A stretch of 64,000 nucleotides of DNA from contig CP099605.1 in NCBI GenBank assembly GCA_024372625.1, positions 310,001 through 374,000 on the forward strand, read 5' to 3'. The notes below the pieces were generated by a model that was given only the letters and a program-made list of their open reading frames with translations, ran no database searches and had not been told where the DNA came from. This DNA is from Comamonadaceae bacterium OTU4NAUVB1 (lineage in GTDB: Bacteria; Pseudomonadota; Gammaproteobacteria; Burkholderiales; Burkholderiaceae_C). This document shows positions 46,040 through 56,735 of this stretch, one piece after another (positions within the stretch are counted from its first letter, which is position 1; every line of letters starts with the position of its first letter). Both the position numbers and the translations under genes were made by a program.

Positions 46040-47022
46040 CAACGACTCTATCGCCTGCCAACGATGCCCGGGCCTCCGCGCGCTACCGTGGCCAGCGCCT
46101 CGCCCTGATCGTGCCCTGCTACAACGAGGAGCATGCCATCAGCCTGGTGATCGAGCAGTTCCGCGTAGCCATGCCGGCGCTCGACATTCATGTCTTCGAC
46201 AACGCATCGTCTGATCGCACGTCCGTTCTCGCACGCGCGGCCGGCGCGCAGGTGTCGTACGTTGGCTTGCGCGGCAAGGGCAACGTGGTGCGGCGTATGT
46301 TCGCGGATGTCGAGGCCGATGTGTATGTCATGGTCGACAGCGACGCGACCTACGACGCGGCCAGCGTACGCCTGTTGGTCGACAAGCTCCTGGACGAGCG
46401 GCTCGACATGGTGGTGGGGTGCCGCCAGACCCCGGTCCAGACCTCGGACGCCGCATACCGCCGGGGCCACCAGTGGGGCAACCGGATGCTGACGAGCAGC
46501 GTCGTGAGAATCTTCGGCGGCCATTTCACCGACATGCTCTCGGGCTACCGCGCTTTCTCGCGGCGCTATGCCAAGTCCTTTCCGGCGATTTCGCATGGCT
46601 TCGAGACGGAAACCGAACTGACGGTGCATGCGCTGGAGCTGCGCATGCCCTATGGCGAGGTGATGACGCCCTATGGCGCGCGTCCCGAGGGCTCGGTGAG
46701 CAAACTTTCGACGTATCGCGATGGCTGGCGCATCCTCCGCACGACCAGCGGGCTTTACCTGGCCGAGCGCCCGCTGACCTTTTTCGGTCGCCTCGCCGTG
46801 GCGATGGCCCTGGTGTCGCTGGTGCTGGCCACGCCGGTGTTCCTGGAATTTCTGCACAGCGGCCAAGTTCCGCGCTTGCCGACCGCCGTGTTGTCGGCCA
46901 CGCTGATGCTCGCGGCCATGCTCTCGCTGTCGTGCGGACTGATCTTGGACAACGTCACGCGCGGCCGCCAGGAGACACGACGTTTCGCCTACCTGTCCGT
47001 CGGTGCCACCACGTCCCGGTGA
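46036..47022 (+). CDS. GT2 polyprenol-phosphate glycosyltransferase (DPM/GtrB-like)
   Basis: 328 residues. ALIVPCYNEEHAISLVIEQF begins the GT2 domain; VYVMVDSDATYD holds the DxD motif; FTDMLSGYRAFSRRYAKSFP is typical of dolichol-phosphate-mannose-synthase-like enzymes. Two C-terminal membrane helices (about 250-275 and 288-310). Such enzymes charge undecaprenyl phosphate with a sugar for a membrane GT-C transferase. Its start overlaps the stop of the decayed membrane-protein gene, suggesting that gene was its partner. Confidence 0.85.
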   Translation: MTTTLSPANDARASARYRGQRLALIVPCYNEEHAISLVIEQFRVAMPALDIHVFDNASSDRTSVLARAAGAQVSYVGLRGKGNVVRRMFADVEADVYVMVDSDATYDAASVRLLVDKLLDERLDMVVGCRQTPVQTSDAAYRRGHQWGNRMLTSSVVRIFGGHFTDMLSGYRAFSRRYAKSFPAISHGFETETELTVHALELRMPYGEVMTPYGARPEGSVSKLSTYRDGWRILRTTSGLYLAERPLTFFGRLAVAMALVSLVLATPVFLEFLHSGQVPRLPTAVLSATLMLAAMLSLSCGLILDNVTRGRQETRRFAYLSVGATTSR

Positions 47023-47033
47023 CGGAGGCCGCC

Positions 47034-47999
47034 CTACCGGGGCATCGGTCCGTCAATGCTCCGGAGGCCATGCCACAGTCCGCGCACCATCATGCGCAGG
47101 TAGCGCAGGCGCGGCGCGACGAACAGCGCGGTACCGAAGAACTTCAGAACCAGCCGCGGCAGGTCCTGGGCGATCCAGACGGCGGGCGTCTCCTTTCGCC
47201 CATAGAGCAGCACCCGGTTGCGCATGATGTAGTAGAGCCTCAAAGGCTTGTGGATCATTACGCCGCCGGGCTTGAGCCAAGCGGCCCGTAGTGTGTCGCC
47301 AATGCTGTGCCGCATGCGCGCATCGCAGATGCCGAACAGTCCGAAGCCGCGATGACGGGCGCGAAAGCACCACTCCATGTCGACGTTGTCGATGAACAAT
47401 CGTTCGTCCATGCCGCCGATCAATGCCAGGGTGTCCAGGGGCAGCAGGCTGCCCGAAGAGATCAGGAAGTCGCACGGCACGATCTGGCCCGGTCCGCCGA
47501 ACAGCTTGCGGTTGAGCGGGAAGCCGATCTCGATGAACGGCGCGACGTGGCCATTGCGCCGGTCGCTGAACTGTGGTCCCACGGCCGCCACCGGACGGGT
47601 CTTCGCCAGTGCCTCATGGGCGTCCTGCAGCGTCGCGACCATGTCCGGATCGAGCAGGCTGTCCTGGTCGAGCAGCAGCAGGTAGGCGAAGCCGGCCGCC
47701 CGCGCATGCTCAGCCGCGCGGTTCATCGCCGCACCGAGGCCGACGTTGACCGGCGAACGCATGACGACGATGCCTCGTTCACGCTCGGCCTCGTCGAGCA
47801 GGGCCGCGAGCGCCGCAGCGTCCGGACCGCCCGTGGCGTTGTCGAACACCAGGACGCGCCCGACCTGGGGCTCGACGCCGTCGAGCACCTGGCGCAGCAC
47901 GTCGATCTGCGGCTGGTAAGTAACGACGACCGCGCAGACCGCCGTGCAGCGGCGCGATGCGCGGGCCGCCGCCGGCTCGTTCGCGTCGAGAAGGTTCAT
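47034..47999 (-). CDS. GT2 rhamnosyltransferase-like glycosyltransferase
   Basis: 321 residues. VCAVVVTYQPQIDVLRQVL, VFDNATGG, VNVGLGAAMNRA, LLLLDQDSLLDPDMV and NVDMEWCFRARHRGFG fit the rhamnosyltransferase branch of GT2 (RfbF/WbbL-like), matching the dTDP-rhamnose genes nearby. No membrane segment except a weakly hydrophobic end. Overlaps the upstream GT2 gene by 4 bp. Confidence 0.82.
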   Translation of the reverse strand: MNLLDANEPAAARASRRCTAVCAVVVTYQPQIDVLRQVLDGVEPQVGRVLVFDNATGGPDAAALAALLDEAERERGIVVMRSPVNVGLGAAMNRAAEHARAAGFAYLLLLDQDSLLDPDMVATLQDAHEALAKTRPVAAVGPQFSDRRNGHVAPFIEIGFPLNRKLFGGPGQIVPCDFLISSGSLLPLDTLALIGGMDERLFIDNVDMEWCFRARHRGFGLFGICDARMRHSIGDTLRAAWLKPGGVMIHKPLRLYYIMRNRVLLYGRKETPAVWIAQDLPRLVLKFFGTALFVAPRLRYLRMMVRGLWHGLRSIDGPMPR

Positions 48000-48994
48000 T
48001 TGCGCAGCAGGAGCAGATCGCTCATGGCCGAGCGGGGACCGTTCGAAAAGCGCGAGTAGCGGCCGCTCGCGTACTCACGCAGGATGGCCGGCAGCCGCTT
48101 GTGGATGCGTGGTGGCGGCATGGCGCGAAAGCGCGCGTGCGTGAGCCGGTCGCGCAGCAGATGCATCTTCGATGCGCCCAGCTTCAACCGACCGGCTTCG
48201 GCTTCGTCGAGCAGCGTCTGCGTGCGCAGCAGGGTGCGTGTCATGAATTCGAGGCGCGACATGCCACCGCCCGTCAGGCGCTCGACGAAGCCGCGTCGAC
48301 GCATGCCGATCTGGTTGTTGCCATGCTGACGGTAATCGATGCTGGCGACTTCCAGGCAATCGGTCGTTCCCTTGGATGTGGCGATCATCGCCAGCCATTC
48401 GTCGTGGATCCAGCCCTCGGGCACCGTGAAGTCGTCTGCGAACACCTCGCGCCGAACGGCCATGGTCGCGCCGGTCACGATGTTGCGGCGGACGAGGACC
48501 TCGAACATGTCGCCCGCATGGACCGCGGCCAGTTCCTCCTGCGTAACCTCCAGGGCTTCGAACAGGCCGCAATTCAGACTTGATTCCTGGTCGTCGACCA
48601 GACGTGCGTCGCTGTGCAGCATCAGCAAGTCGGGACGCCGCTCGAACTCGGCGGCGAAGCGCTCGACCTTGGTCGGATGCCAGAGATCGTCCTGATCGCA
48701 CAGGAAGACGATGTCGCCGGTGGTAGCCCGCAGCGCCTGCTCGAAATTGGCGACGTAGCCGACATTGGCGGCATTGCGGTGCATGACGAACTGGATGCCG
48801 GCCGCGCGGACCCGCGGCGCGAAAGACTCCAGCAGTGCCCACGTGCCATCGGGGGAGGCGTCGTCGAAGACGACCAGCTCCTGCGGTGGCCGCGTCTGCG
48901 CCAGGATGCTGTCCAGTTGCGCCGCGAGGTAGGGCTCGCCCCGGTAGGTGCACAGCGCCACCGACACAACGACGGTGGAATCGGGCCGGGTCAC
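47996..48994 (-). CDS. GT2 glycosyltransferase
   Basis: 332 residues from a GTG that overlaps the Wzt stop (GTGA). VSVALCTYRGEPYLAAQLDS, VVFDDASPDGT, NVGYVANFEQAL and IVFLCDQDDLW (DxD-like) are GT2 motifs of the O-antigen rhamnosyl/glucosyltransferase type; HDEWLAMIATS supplies the catalytic-base region. The tail is basic and helical. Confidence 0.83.
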   Translation of the reverse strand: MTRPDSTVVVSVALCTYRGEPYLAAQLDSILAQTRPPQELVVFDDASPDGTWALLESFAPRVRAAGIQFVMHRNAANVGYVANFEQALRATTGDIVFLCDQDDLWHPTKVERFAAEFERRPDLLMLHSDARLVDDQESSLNCGLFEALEVTQEELAAVHAGDMFEVLVRRNIVTGATMAVRREVFADDFTVPEGWIHDEWLAMIATSKGTTDCLEVASIDYRQHGNNQIGMRRRGFVERLTGGGMSRLEFMTRTLLRTQTLLDEAEAGRLKLGASKMHLLRDRLTHARFRAMPPPRIHKRLPAILREYASGRYSRFSNGPRSAMSDLLLLRK

Positions 48995-49743
48995 TGCTTG
49001 AGGCCGGTGTATCCGGTGCCTTCCGCATTGGGCGTAAGCGCATAGGCGTCGACGATGCGGCCGTGTTCCATGTGGACGACGCGATTGCATTCCTTCTGGA
49101 TGAGGTCCATCGAGTGCGATGCCAGAACCAGGATGCCCGACTTGGCCACCACGTCGCGCATGCGCTTCTCAGCCTTCTCGGTGAACTCCGCGTCGCCGAC
49201 CGACAGCCATTCGTCCATCAGCAGGATGTCGGCCTCGACGCTGGTCGAGATGGAGAATGCCAGTCGCATCAGCATGCCGGTGGAGTAGGTGCGCACCGGC
49301 ATGTTCACGTACTCGCCCAGGCCGCTGAATTCACAGATTTCGTCGGTAAGCGCATCGACCTGCTTCTTGCTCATGCCCATGACCAAGCCACGCAGCATGA
49401 TGTTCTCGATGCCCGTCGCGTCCGCCTCGATGCCCAGCGATGGGTCGATCAGGCTGGCCACGGTGCCACGGCGTTCGAAGTCGCCCGACGAGGGTTCGTA
49501 GACGCCGGCGAGCGTGCGCAGCAACGTCGACTTGCCGGCGCCGTTGTGGCCGATCAGCCCCAGGCGGTCACCGCTCTGGAGTTCGAGGTCGATGTCGCTC
49601 AGGGCCTGGACCACGCGCACGCCGGTCTCCTTGCCCAGACGCCCGCCGGTGACGGACGCGGCAAGCGTCTTTTTTAGTGAAGCCGATCCGGCGCCGTAGA
49701 TCGGAAAGCTCACCGACGCTTTTTTCATGGAGATGAAGGGCAT
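48991..49743 (-). CDS. wzt: Polysaccharide ABC exporter ATPase (Wzt type without carbohydrate-binding tail)
   Basis: 250 residues. Walker A GHNGAGKST (65-73), signature TYSTGM (152-157) in place of LSGGQ, Walker B ILLMDEWLSVGD (about 173-184) and switch His in VLASHSMDL. The length ends after the nucleotide-binding domain, so the C-terminal domain that recognises a capped O-chain in E. coli O8/O9a Wzt is absent. It sits 4 bp after wzm. Confidence 0.9.
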   Translation of the reverse strand: MPFISMKKASVSFPIYGAGSASLKKTLAASVTGGRLGKETGVRVVQALSDIDLELQSGDRLGLIGHNGAGKSTLLRTLAGVYEPSSGDFERRGTVASLIDPSLGIEADATGIENIMLRGLVMGMSKKQVDALTDEICEFSGLGEYVNMPVRTYSTGMLMRLAFSISTSVEADILLMDEWLSVGDAEFTEKAEKRMRDVVAKSGILVLASHSMDLIQKECNRVVHMEHGRIVDAYALTPNAEGTGYTGLKQ

Positions 49744-49747
49744 GTTC

Positions 49748-50551
49748 TCAAAGCCAGTAGACGATGCGACGACGGTATTTTGCGAAGAGCAGGGCGGAGG
49801 AGGTCACGCAGACGACGGTCCAGCCCAGGATGCCAAGCCAACTGTGCAGCGACGCCTCGCCGCCCATCAGGGGCGTGCGCAGGAGGTCGAGCATCTGCGC
49901 GAGCGGGTTGTACAGGATGTAGCGCGCGCGATCGGGCAGGCTCTCCGGCAGCCAGAACACGGGCGTCAGAAACATCAGCATCTGCATGACGCTGGTGACG
50001 ATCTGCGCCACGTCGCGGAATCGCGTGCAGACGAGGCCCAGCGCGATGCCCAGGGCATGGGCATTGATCAGGAGCAGCAGCAGCGCTGGTAGCACCAGCA
50101 ATGCCGACCATGACAGCGAGATGCCGGCCCAGACCGCCACGGGAATGTAGATGACGATCTGATGGAGGAACTGGATGATGTTGCGCGACATGCTGCGCCA
50201 CACGAACAGGCTGATCGGGAAATAGCCTTGCTTGAGGTAGTTGGCGGAGGTCACGAAGGCATTGCAGGACTCGTTCACCAGGGAGGAGAAGAAACTCCAG
50301 AAGATGATCCCCAGCGCCAGGTGCGGGAAGAACTTTGACAGTTCGGCGCCGAAGAGCGAACTGTAGAGCGGTCCCATGCCGCCGATCATGGCGGCCATGC
50401 TCAGGGTGAGCCACAGCGGTCCGAGCATCGAGCGCCGGTAGCGCAGCACGATGTCGAACCAGGCGAGCGTCCACCAGATGTCGGTGCGCCGCGTGCCTTC
50501 CCACCAGTCGGCCCAGGCGGTGCGGTGCAGGTTGGAGTGCGCTTGGCTCAT
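49748..50551 (-). CDS. wzm: Polysaccharide ABC exporter permease
   Basis: 267 residues with six hydrophobic segments. DIVLRYRRSMLGPLWLTLSM is the classic ABC-2 polysaccharide permease start; VFWLPESLPDRARYILYNP LAQ-type sequence precedes the last helices. Forms the inner-membrane channel with Wzt to flip lipid-linked glycan. Confidence 0.92.
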   Translation of the reverse strand: MSQAHSNLHRTAWADWWEGTRRTDIWWTLAWFDIVLRYRRSMLGPLWLTLSMAAMIGGMGPLYSSLFGAELSKFFPHLALGIIFWSFFSSLVNESCNAFVTSANYLKQGYFPISLFVWRSMSRNIIQFLHQIVIYIPVAVWAGISLSWSALLVLPALLLLLINAHALGIALGLVCTRFRDVAQIVTSVMQMLMFLTPVFWLPESLPDRARYILYNPLAQMLDLLRTPLMGGEASLHSWLGILGWTVVCVTSSALLFAKYRRRIVYWL

Positions 50552-50647
50552 GCGGTGCGGCTCGTCGGGAGAATTTGCATTGGAAGATCGCGCATTGTTT
50601 TTTGGAATGGGGTAGGGCGAAGAAAGTGTGCGTTCGGTGCGCGATCG

Positions 50648-51451
50648 TCATTCCGCCAGCCGTCGATAGCGCCAAAACGCCCCCGACAGCCACACCTTCA
50701 TCAGGCTGGTCACGTGCCAGGCGAGATGGCTGCGGCTCGAATGGCTGGCGCGTTGCGCTTCGTGCCGGGCTTGCAGACCTTCGGCGACCTGCAGTCGCCA
50801 GCCGGCGAGCCGGGTGCGCGCGCAGATGTCGAAGTCCTCGCCGTACATGAAGAAACGCTCGTCGAAGCCTTCGATCTGGTGGTAGGCGGCACGGCGGAAC
50901 AGCATGAAGAGGCCGGGAATCCAGGCCGGAACGGCCGGCGGTACATAGGTCGCACGCTTGCGTGCGAGGATCTCGAGCGGCGAGATTATCGCCCGGTGCG
51001 GCTCCGGCCCCGTCTTGCCCGGTTCCAGGATGCGTGGCGTCAACAATCCGGCGTCGGGCCGCGCCTGAGCCATCAGCGGCGCCAGCACATCGCTGTCGAG
51101 CCGGATGTCCGGATTGAGCACCAGGAACCACGGCGTCGCGCAATGGGCGAACGCGGCGTTGTGATTGGCCCCGAAACCCTTCGGCTTCGGGTTGTCGATG
51201 CGCTCGATCGGAAAGCGCGGATGCAGGCCGGCGAGGGCGTCGTCCGACTCCCGAATGTTGATCGTCAACACCACCTTCTCCACCGATCCGGCGCTCCAGC
51301 GATCGAGCTGCTCGAGCAGCGGACGGATCAACGCCAGCTGTCCGTGGCTCACGATCGAGACCGTGATGGGCCGCTGCGCCGGTGCCTCGGCATCGAAGGT
51401 GGTGGGGCGGGGCGATTCGGATTGGGAAGCGGGGGAGGCGGTGGTGGACAT
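50648..51451 (-). CDS. GT2 rhamnosyltransferase-like glycosyltransferase
   Basis: 267 residues. ITVSIVSHGQLALIRPLLEQ, GFGANHNAAFAHC, WFLVLNPDIRLDSDVL (DxD-like), GLFMLFRRAAYHQIEGFDERFFMYGEDFDIC match WbbL-like transferases. It heads the leftward run GT-wzm-wzt-GT-GT and is divergent from the WecA-like gene across 53 bp. Confidence 0.85.
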   Translation of the reverse strand: MSTTASPASQSESPRPTTFDAEAPAQRPITVSIVSHGQLALIRPLLEQLDRWSAGSVEKVVLTINIRESDDALAGLHPRFPIERIDNPKPKGFGANHNAAFAHCATPWFLVLNPDIRLDSDVLAPLMAQARPDAGLLTPRILEPGKTGPEPHRAIISPLEILARKRATYVPPAVPAWIPGLFMLFRRAAYHQIEGFDERFFMYGEDFDICARTRLAGWRLQVAEGLQARHEAQRASHSSRSHLAWHVTSLMKVWLSGAFWRYRRLAE

Positions 51452-51504
51452 GGTCTAATTTCGCCGGGAATTCTAGGTTCCCGCCCCTCTCTTCCTTCCC
51501 CCCA

Positions 51505-52599
51505 ATGATTGCCCTGATCGTCATCAGCTTCGTCGTGTCCGCCTTCGCCGTGCTGGTGTTCATGCGGCGCGCGCGGCGCCATGCGCGGCGCTATGCGGCG
51601 GACATGCCCCAGCGCTTCCATAAGGGCCACGTGCCGCGCCTGGGCGGCGCCGGCATCTTCGTCGGCACCGGGGCGGCCTGGCTGGCGGCGGGGCTGTTCG
51701 GCGATCCGTTCAACGTCGGCTGGCGCGCGTCGGCGTCGTCGCTGGTGCTGCTGTGCATGGCGCCGGCCGTCGTCGGCGGCATCGCCGAGGACGTGACGCA
51801 GCGCGTGCAGGTGCGCTGGCGGCTGGCGCTCACGCTGGGCTCCGCCCTGCTGCTGTGCTGGTTGCTCGGCCTGGGCGTGCATCGCACGGGCCTGGGCATC
51901 GTCGACGCCGGGATGCGGGCCATGCCGTTCGCGGGGGTGCTGCTGGCGGTGCTGGCCATCGGCGGGCTGCCACACGCCTTCAACATCATCGACGGCTACA
52001 ACGGACTGGCGGGTACGGTGGCCGTGCTGGTGTGTCTGGCGATCTCGCACGTGGCGCTGCAGGTGGGTGATCGGCAACTGGCGGCGATGGTGGTCTGTCT
52101 GGTCGGCGCCACGATGGGTTTCCTGATGTGGAACTACCCGAGCGGCAAGATCTTCGCCGGCGACGGTGGCGCCTACGTGTGGGGCATGGTGATCGCGGTG
52201 GCCTGCGTGGCGCTGGTGCAGCGCCACTCGGCCGTCTCGCCGTGGTTTCCGATGCTGCTGCTGATCTACCCGGTGTGGGAGACGCTGTTCTCCATCTACC
52301 GGAAGCTCGCGCGCGGCCAGTCGCCGGGCACGGCCGACGCGCTGCACTTCCACCAGCTGATCTTCCGGCGCATCGTGCGTGTCGCCTTCAGCGACGACGA
52401 GGCCCGCCAACTGCTCGCCCGCAACAACCGCACGTCGCCCTACCTGTGGATGTTCGCCGCGCTGTCGGTGGTGCCGGCGGTGCTCTTCTGGCGCAACACG
52501 CTGGCGCTCATGCTGTGCTGCCTCCTGTTCATCACCACCTATGTGCTGGCCTACCTGATGATCGTGCGGTTCAAGGTGCCTCGCTGGCTGCGGCCCTGA
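51505..52599 (+). CDS. WecA/MraY-like polyprenyl-phosphate sugar-1-phosphate transferase
   Basis: 364 residues, about ten hydrophobic segments. HKGHVPRLGGAGIF, NIIDGYNGLAG, GDGGAYVWGM and the late HFHQLIFRR fit the family that transfers HexNAc-1-phosphate to undecaprenyl phosphate, starting glycan synthesis at the inner membrane. IAEDVTQRVQVRWRL resembles the DD-containing loop but with ED. Sugar specificity is unknown. Start of a rightward operon with the flippase and argB. Confidence 0.88.
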   Translation: MIALIVISFVVSAFAVLVFMRRARRHARRYAADMPQRFHKGHVPRLGGAGIFVGTGAAWLAAGLFGDPFNVGWRASASSLVLLCMAPAVVGGIAEDVTQRVQVRWRLALTLGSALLLCWLLGLGVHRTGLGIVDAGMRAMPFAGVLLAVLAIGGLPHAFNIIDGYNGLAGTVAVLVCLAISHVALQVGDRQLAAMVVCLVGATMGFLMWNYPSGKIFAGDGGAYVWGMVIAVACVALVQRHSAVSPWFPMLLLIYPVWETLFSIYRKLARGQSPGTADALHFHQLIFRRIVRVAFSDDEARQLLARNNRTSPYLWMFAALSVVPAVLFWRNTLALMLCCLLFITTYVLAYLMIVRFKVPRWLRP

Positions 52600-52666
52600 C
52601 CCGCGGACACCGCCTCGCCGCCATCGCGCCCCTTCCTTGCGTTCCTTCGCCCCACGAACCCGCCCG

Positions 52667-54900
<2,234 letters not shown>

Positions 54901-54910
54901 TCGACCCCGC

Positions 54911-55927
54911 CTATTCGTAGCCGCGCGGATTGCCCTGCTGCCAGCGCCAGCTGTCGGCGCACATCTGGTCGAGGCCGCGGCGGGCGCGCCAGCCGAGGGT
55001 GGCTTCGGCCAGGGCCGGGTCGCCCCAGTACGCCGGCACGTCGCCCGCGCGGCGCGGGCCGATGTCGTAGGCGATGCGCCGGCCGCTCGCGCGCTCGAAC
55101 GCCTTGACCACGTCGAGCACCGAGGCGCCGGTGCCCGTCCCGAGGTTCAGGGTGACCAGGCCGGGGGCCTTCTCGGTGTGGCGCAGCGCCGCGACGTGGC
55201 CTTCGGCCAGGTCCATGACGTGCACGTAGTCGCGCACGCCGGTGCCGTCGGGCGTCGGATAGTCGCCCCCATGGACCGCGAGCTTCTCGCGCAGGCCCAC
55301 GGCGACCTGGCTCACGAACGGCATCAGGTTGTTGGGCTTGCCGTTGGGGTGCTCGCCGATCAGGCCGCTCTCGTGGGCGCCCACGGGGTTGAAGTAGCGC
55401 AGCAGGGCGATGCGCCAGTCGGGCTGCGCGATCTGCAAGTCGCGCAACGACTCCTCCACCATGTGCTTGGAGCGTCCGTACGGGCTCGCCGGGCGGCAGG
55501 GCGCGTCTTCGGGGATCGGCGAGCGGTCGGGTTCGCCGTACACCGTGGCCGACGAGGAGAAGATCAGCGTCTTCACGCCCGCCGCCTGCATGGCCTCGGC
55601 CAGCACCCAGCTGCCATGCACGTTGTTCTGGTAGTACGCCATCGGCTCGGCCACCGAGTCGCCGACGGCCTTCAGGCCGGCGAAATGGATCACGCCGGCG
55701 ATCTCGTTCTCGGCGAACACCCGGTCGAGCAGGGCGCGGTCGCGCACGTCGCCTTCGATGAAGTCGGGCGCCTTGCCGGTGATGCGCGCCAGGCGATCGA
55801 GGACGCGCAGGTCGCTGTTGCCCAGGTTGTCCAGGACGAGGGGCGTGTAGCCCGCCTCGGCGAGCGCCACGCAGGTGTGGCTGCCGATGAAGCCCGCGCC
55901 GCCCGTCACCAGAATGCAATTGCCCAT
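54911..55927 (-). CDS. galE: UDP-glucose 4-epimerase
   Basis: 338 residues from the ATG at 55927. [15 protein letters not shown] (NAD), IHFAGLKAVGDSV, FSSSATVYGEP (catalytic Ser), SPYGRSKHMVEE (Tyr-x3-Lys) and RYFNPVGAHESG are diagnostic. It interconverts UDP-glucose and UDP-galactose for the glycan locus next door. Tail-to-tail with argB (10 bp). Confidence 0.97.
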   Translation of the reverse strand: MGNCILVTGGAGFIGSHTCVALAEAGYTPLVLDNLGNSDLRVLDRLARITGKAPDFIEGDVRDRALLDRVFAENEIAGVIHFAGLKAVGDSVAEPMAYYQNNVHGSWVLAEAMQAAGVKTLIFSSSATVYGEPDRSPIPEDAPCRPASPYGRSKHMVEESLRDLQIAQPDWRIALLRYFNPVGAHESGLIGEHPNGKPNNLMPFVSQVAVGLREKLAVHGGDYPTPDGTGVRDYVHVMDLAEGHVAALRHTEKAPGLVTLNLGTGTGASVLDVVKAFERASGRRIAYDIGPRRAGDVPAYWGDPALAEATLGWRARRGLDQMCADSWRWQQGNPRGYE

Positions 55928-55953
55928 GTCGGTTTTCCTATTTGATCCATGAA

Positions 55954-55970
55954 GTGAGTATCTATTCTCA
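55954..55970. promoter_or_regulatory. SlmA-like half site between galE and slmA
   Basis: GTGAGTA at 55954-55960 equals the left half of the known SlmA site GTGAGTACTCAC; TGAG/CTCA arms recur 8 bp apart (55955-55970). It lies in the AT-rich 126-bp divergent region. It could be an SlmA site or chance. Confidence 0.3.
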
Positions 55971-56053
55971 TGCAGCGTGGTTTTCCGGCTTGCTCCCCCG
56001 CTCACGTCAAGTGTGGCATGCGAGAATTAATTTTTTACATTTATCTACACGCA

Positions 56054-56698
56054 ATGACAATTGAAGCGAACATGGCTGTCCTCGTGCCGGGCACCTCCGT
56101 GTCGTCAGGCGCCGTTGCGCTGCTGACGCGAAGGCGACCCAAGCCTGGCGAACGCCGCGTCCAGATCATGCAGACCCTCGCGGCGATGCTGGAGCGCCCG
56201 GGCGGCGAGCGCGTGACCACCGCCGCGCTGGCGGCCGAACTCGACGTGAGCGAAGCCGCGCTCTACCGTCACTTCGCCAGCAAGGCGCAGATGCTCGAAG
56301 GTCTGATCGATTTCATCGAACAGAGCGTGTTCGTCGAGGTCGACCGGATCGTGGGGCACGAGGTCGCGCCGCGCGAGCGGGCGGTCCGCATCGTCGCCGC
56401 GCTGATGCAGTTCGCCGAGAAGAACGCGGGCATGGCGCGCGTGATGGTGGGCGACGCGCTGGTCTACGAGAACGAGCGGCTGCAGAACCGGATGAACCAG
56501 TTCTTCGACCGCATCGAGTCGACCCTGTGCAAGGTGCTGCTCGAGGACGCCACCGGGGACGCGGGATCGCTGGACGCCCAGGTGCGCTCGGGCGTGCTGA
56601 CGGCCTTCGTCGCCGGCCGCCTGCAGCGCTTCACGCGCTCGGGCTTCAGGCGTCTGCCGACCGAGCACCTCCAGCTGGCGATCGACCGGATCGTCTGA
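56054..56698 (+). CDS. slmA: TetR-family nucleoid occlusion factor SlmA
   Basis: 214 residues (or 208 from the ATG at 56072). RRPKPGERRVQIMQTLAAML, VTTAALAAELDVSEAALYRH and FASKAQMLEGLIDFIEQSVF match betaproteobacterial SlmA, and the gene stays close to argB as in relatives. SlmA binds specific DNA sites and blocks FtsZ ring assembly over the nucleoid. The immediate leader is AT-rich and lacks a strong ribosome-binding site, so the start is uncertain. Confidence 0.85.
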   Translation: MTIEANMAVLVPGTSVSSGAVALLTRRRPKPGERRVQIMQTLAAMLERPGGERVTTAALAAELDVSEAALYRHFASKAQMLEGLIDFIEQSVFVEVDRIVGHEVAPRERAVRIVAALMQFAEKNAGMARVMVGDALVYENERLQNRMNQFFDRIESTLCKVLLEDATGDAGSLDAQVRSGVLTAFVAGRLQRFTRSGFRRLPTEHLQLAIDRIV

Positions 56699-56735
56699 GG
56701 GCTCACGGCTCGCGGCTCGCGGCCCGCCCCGGGTC

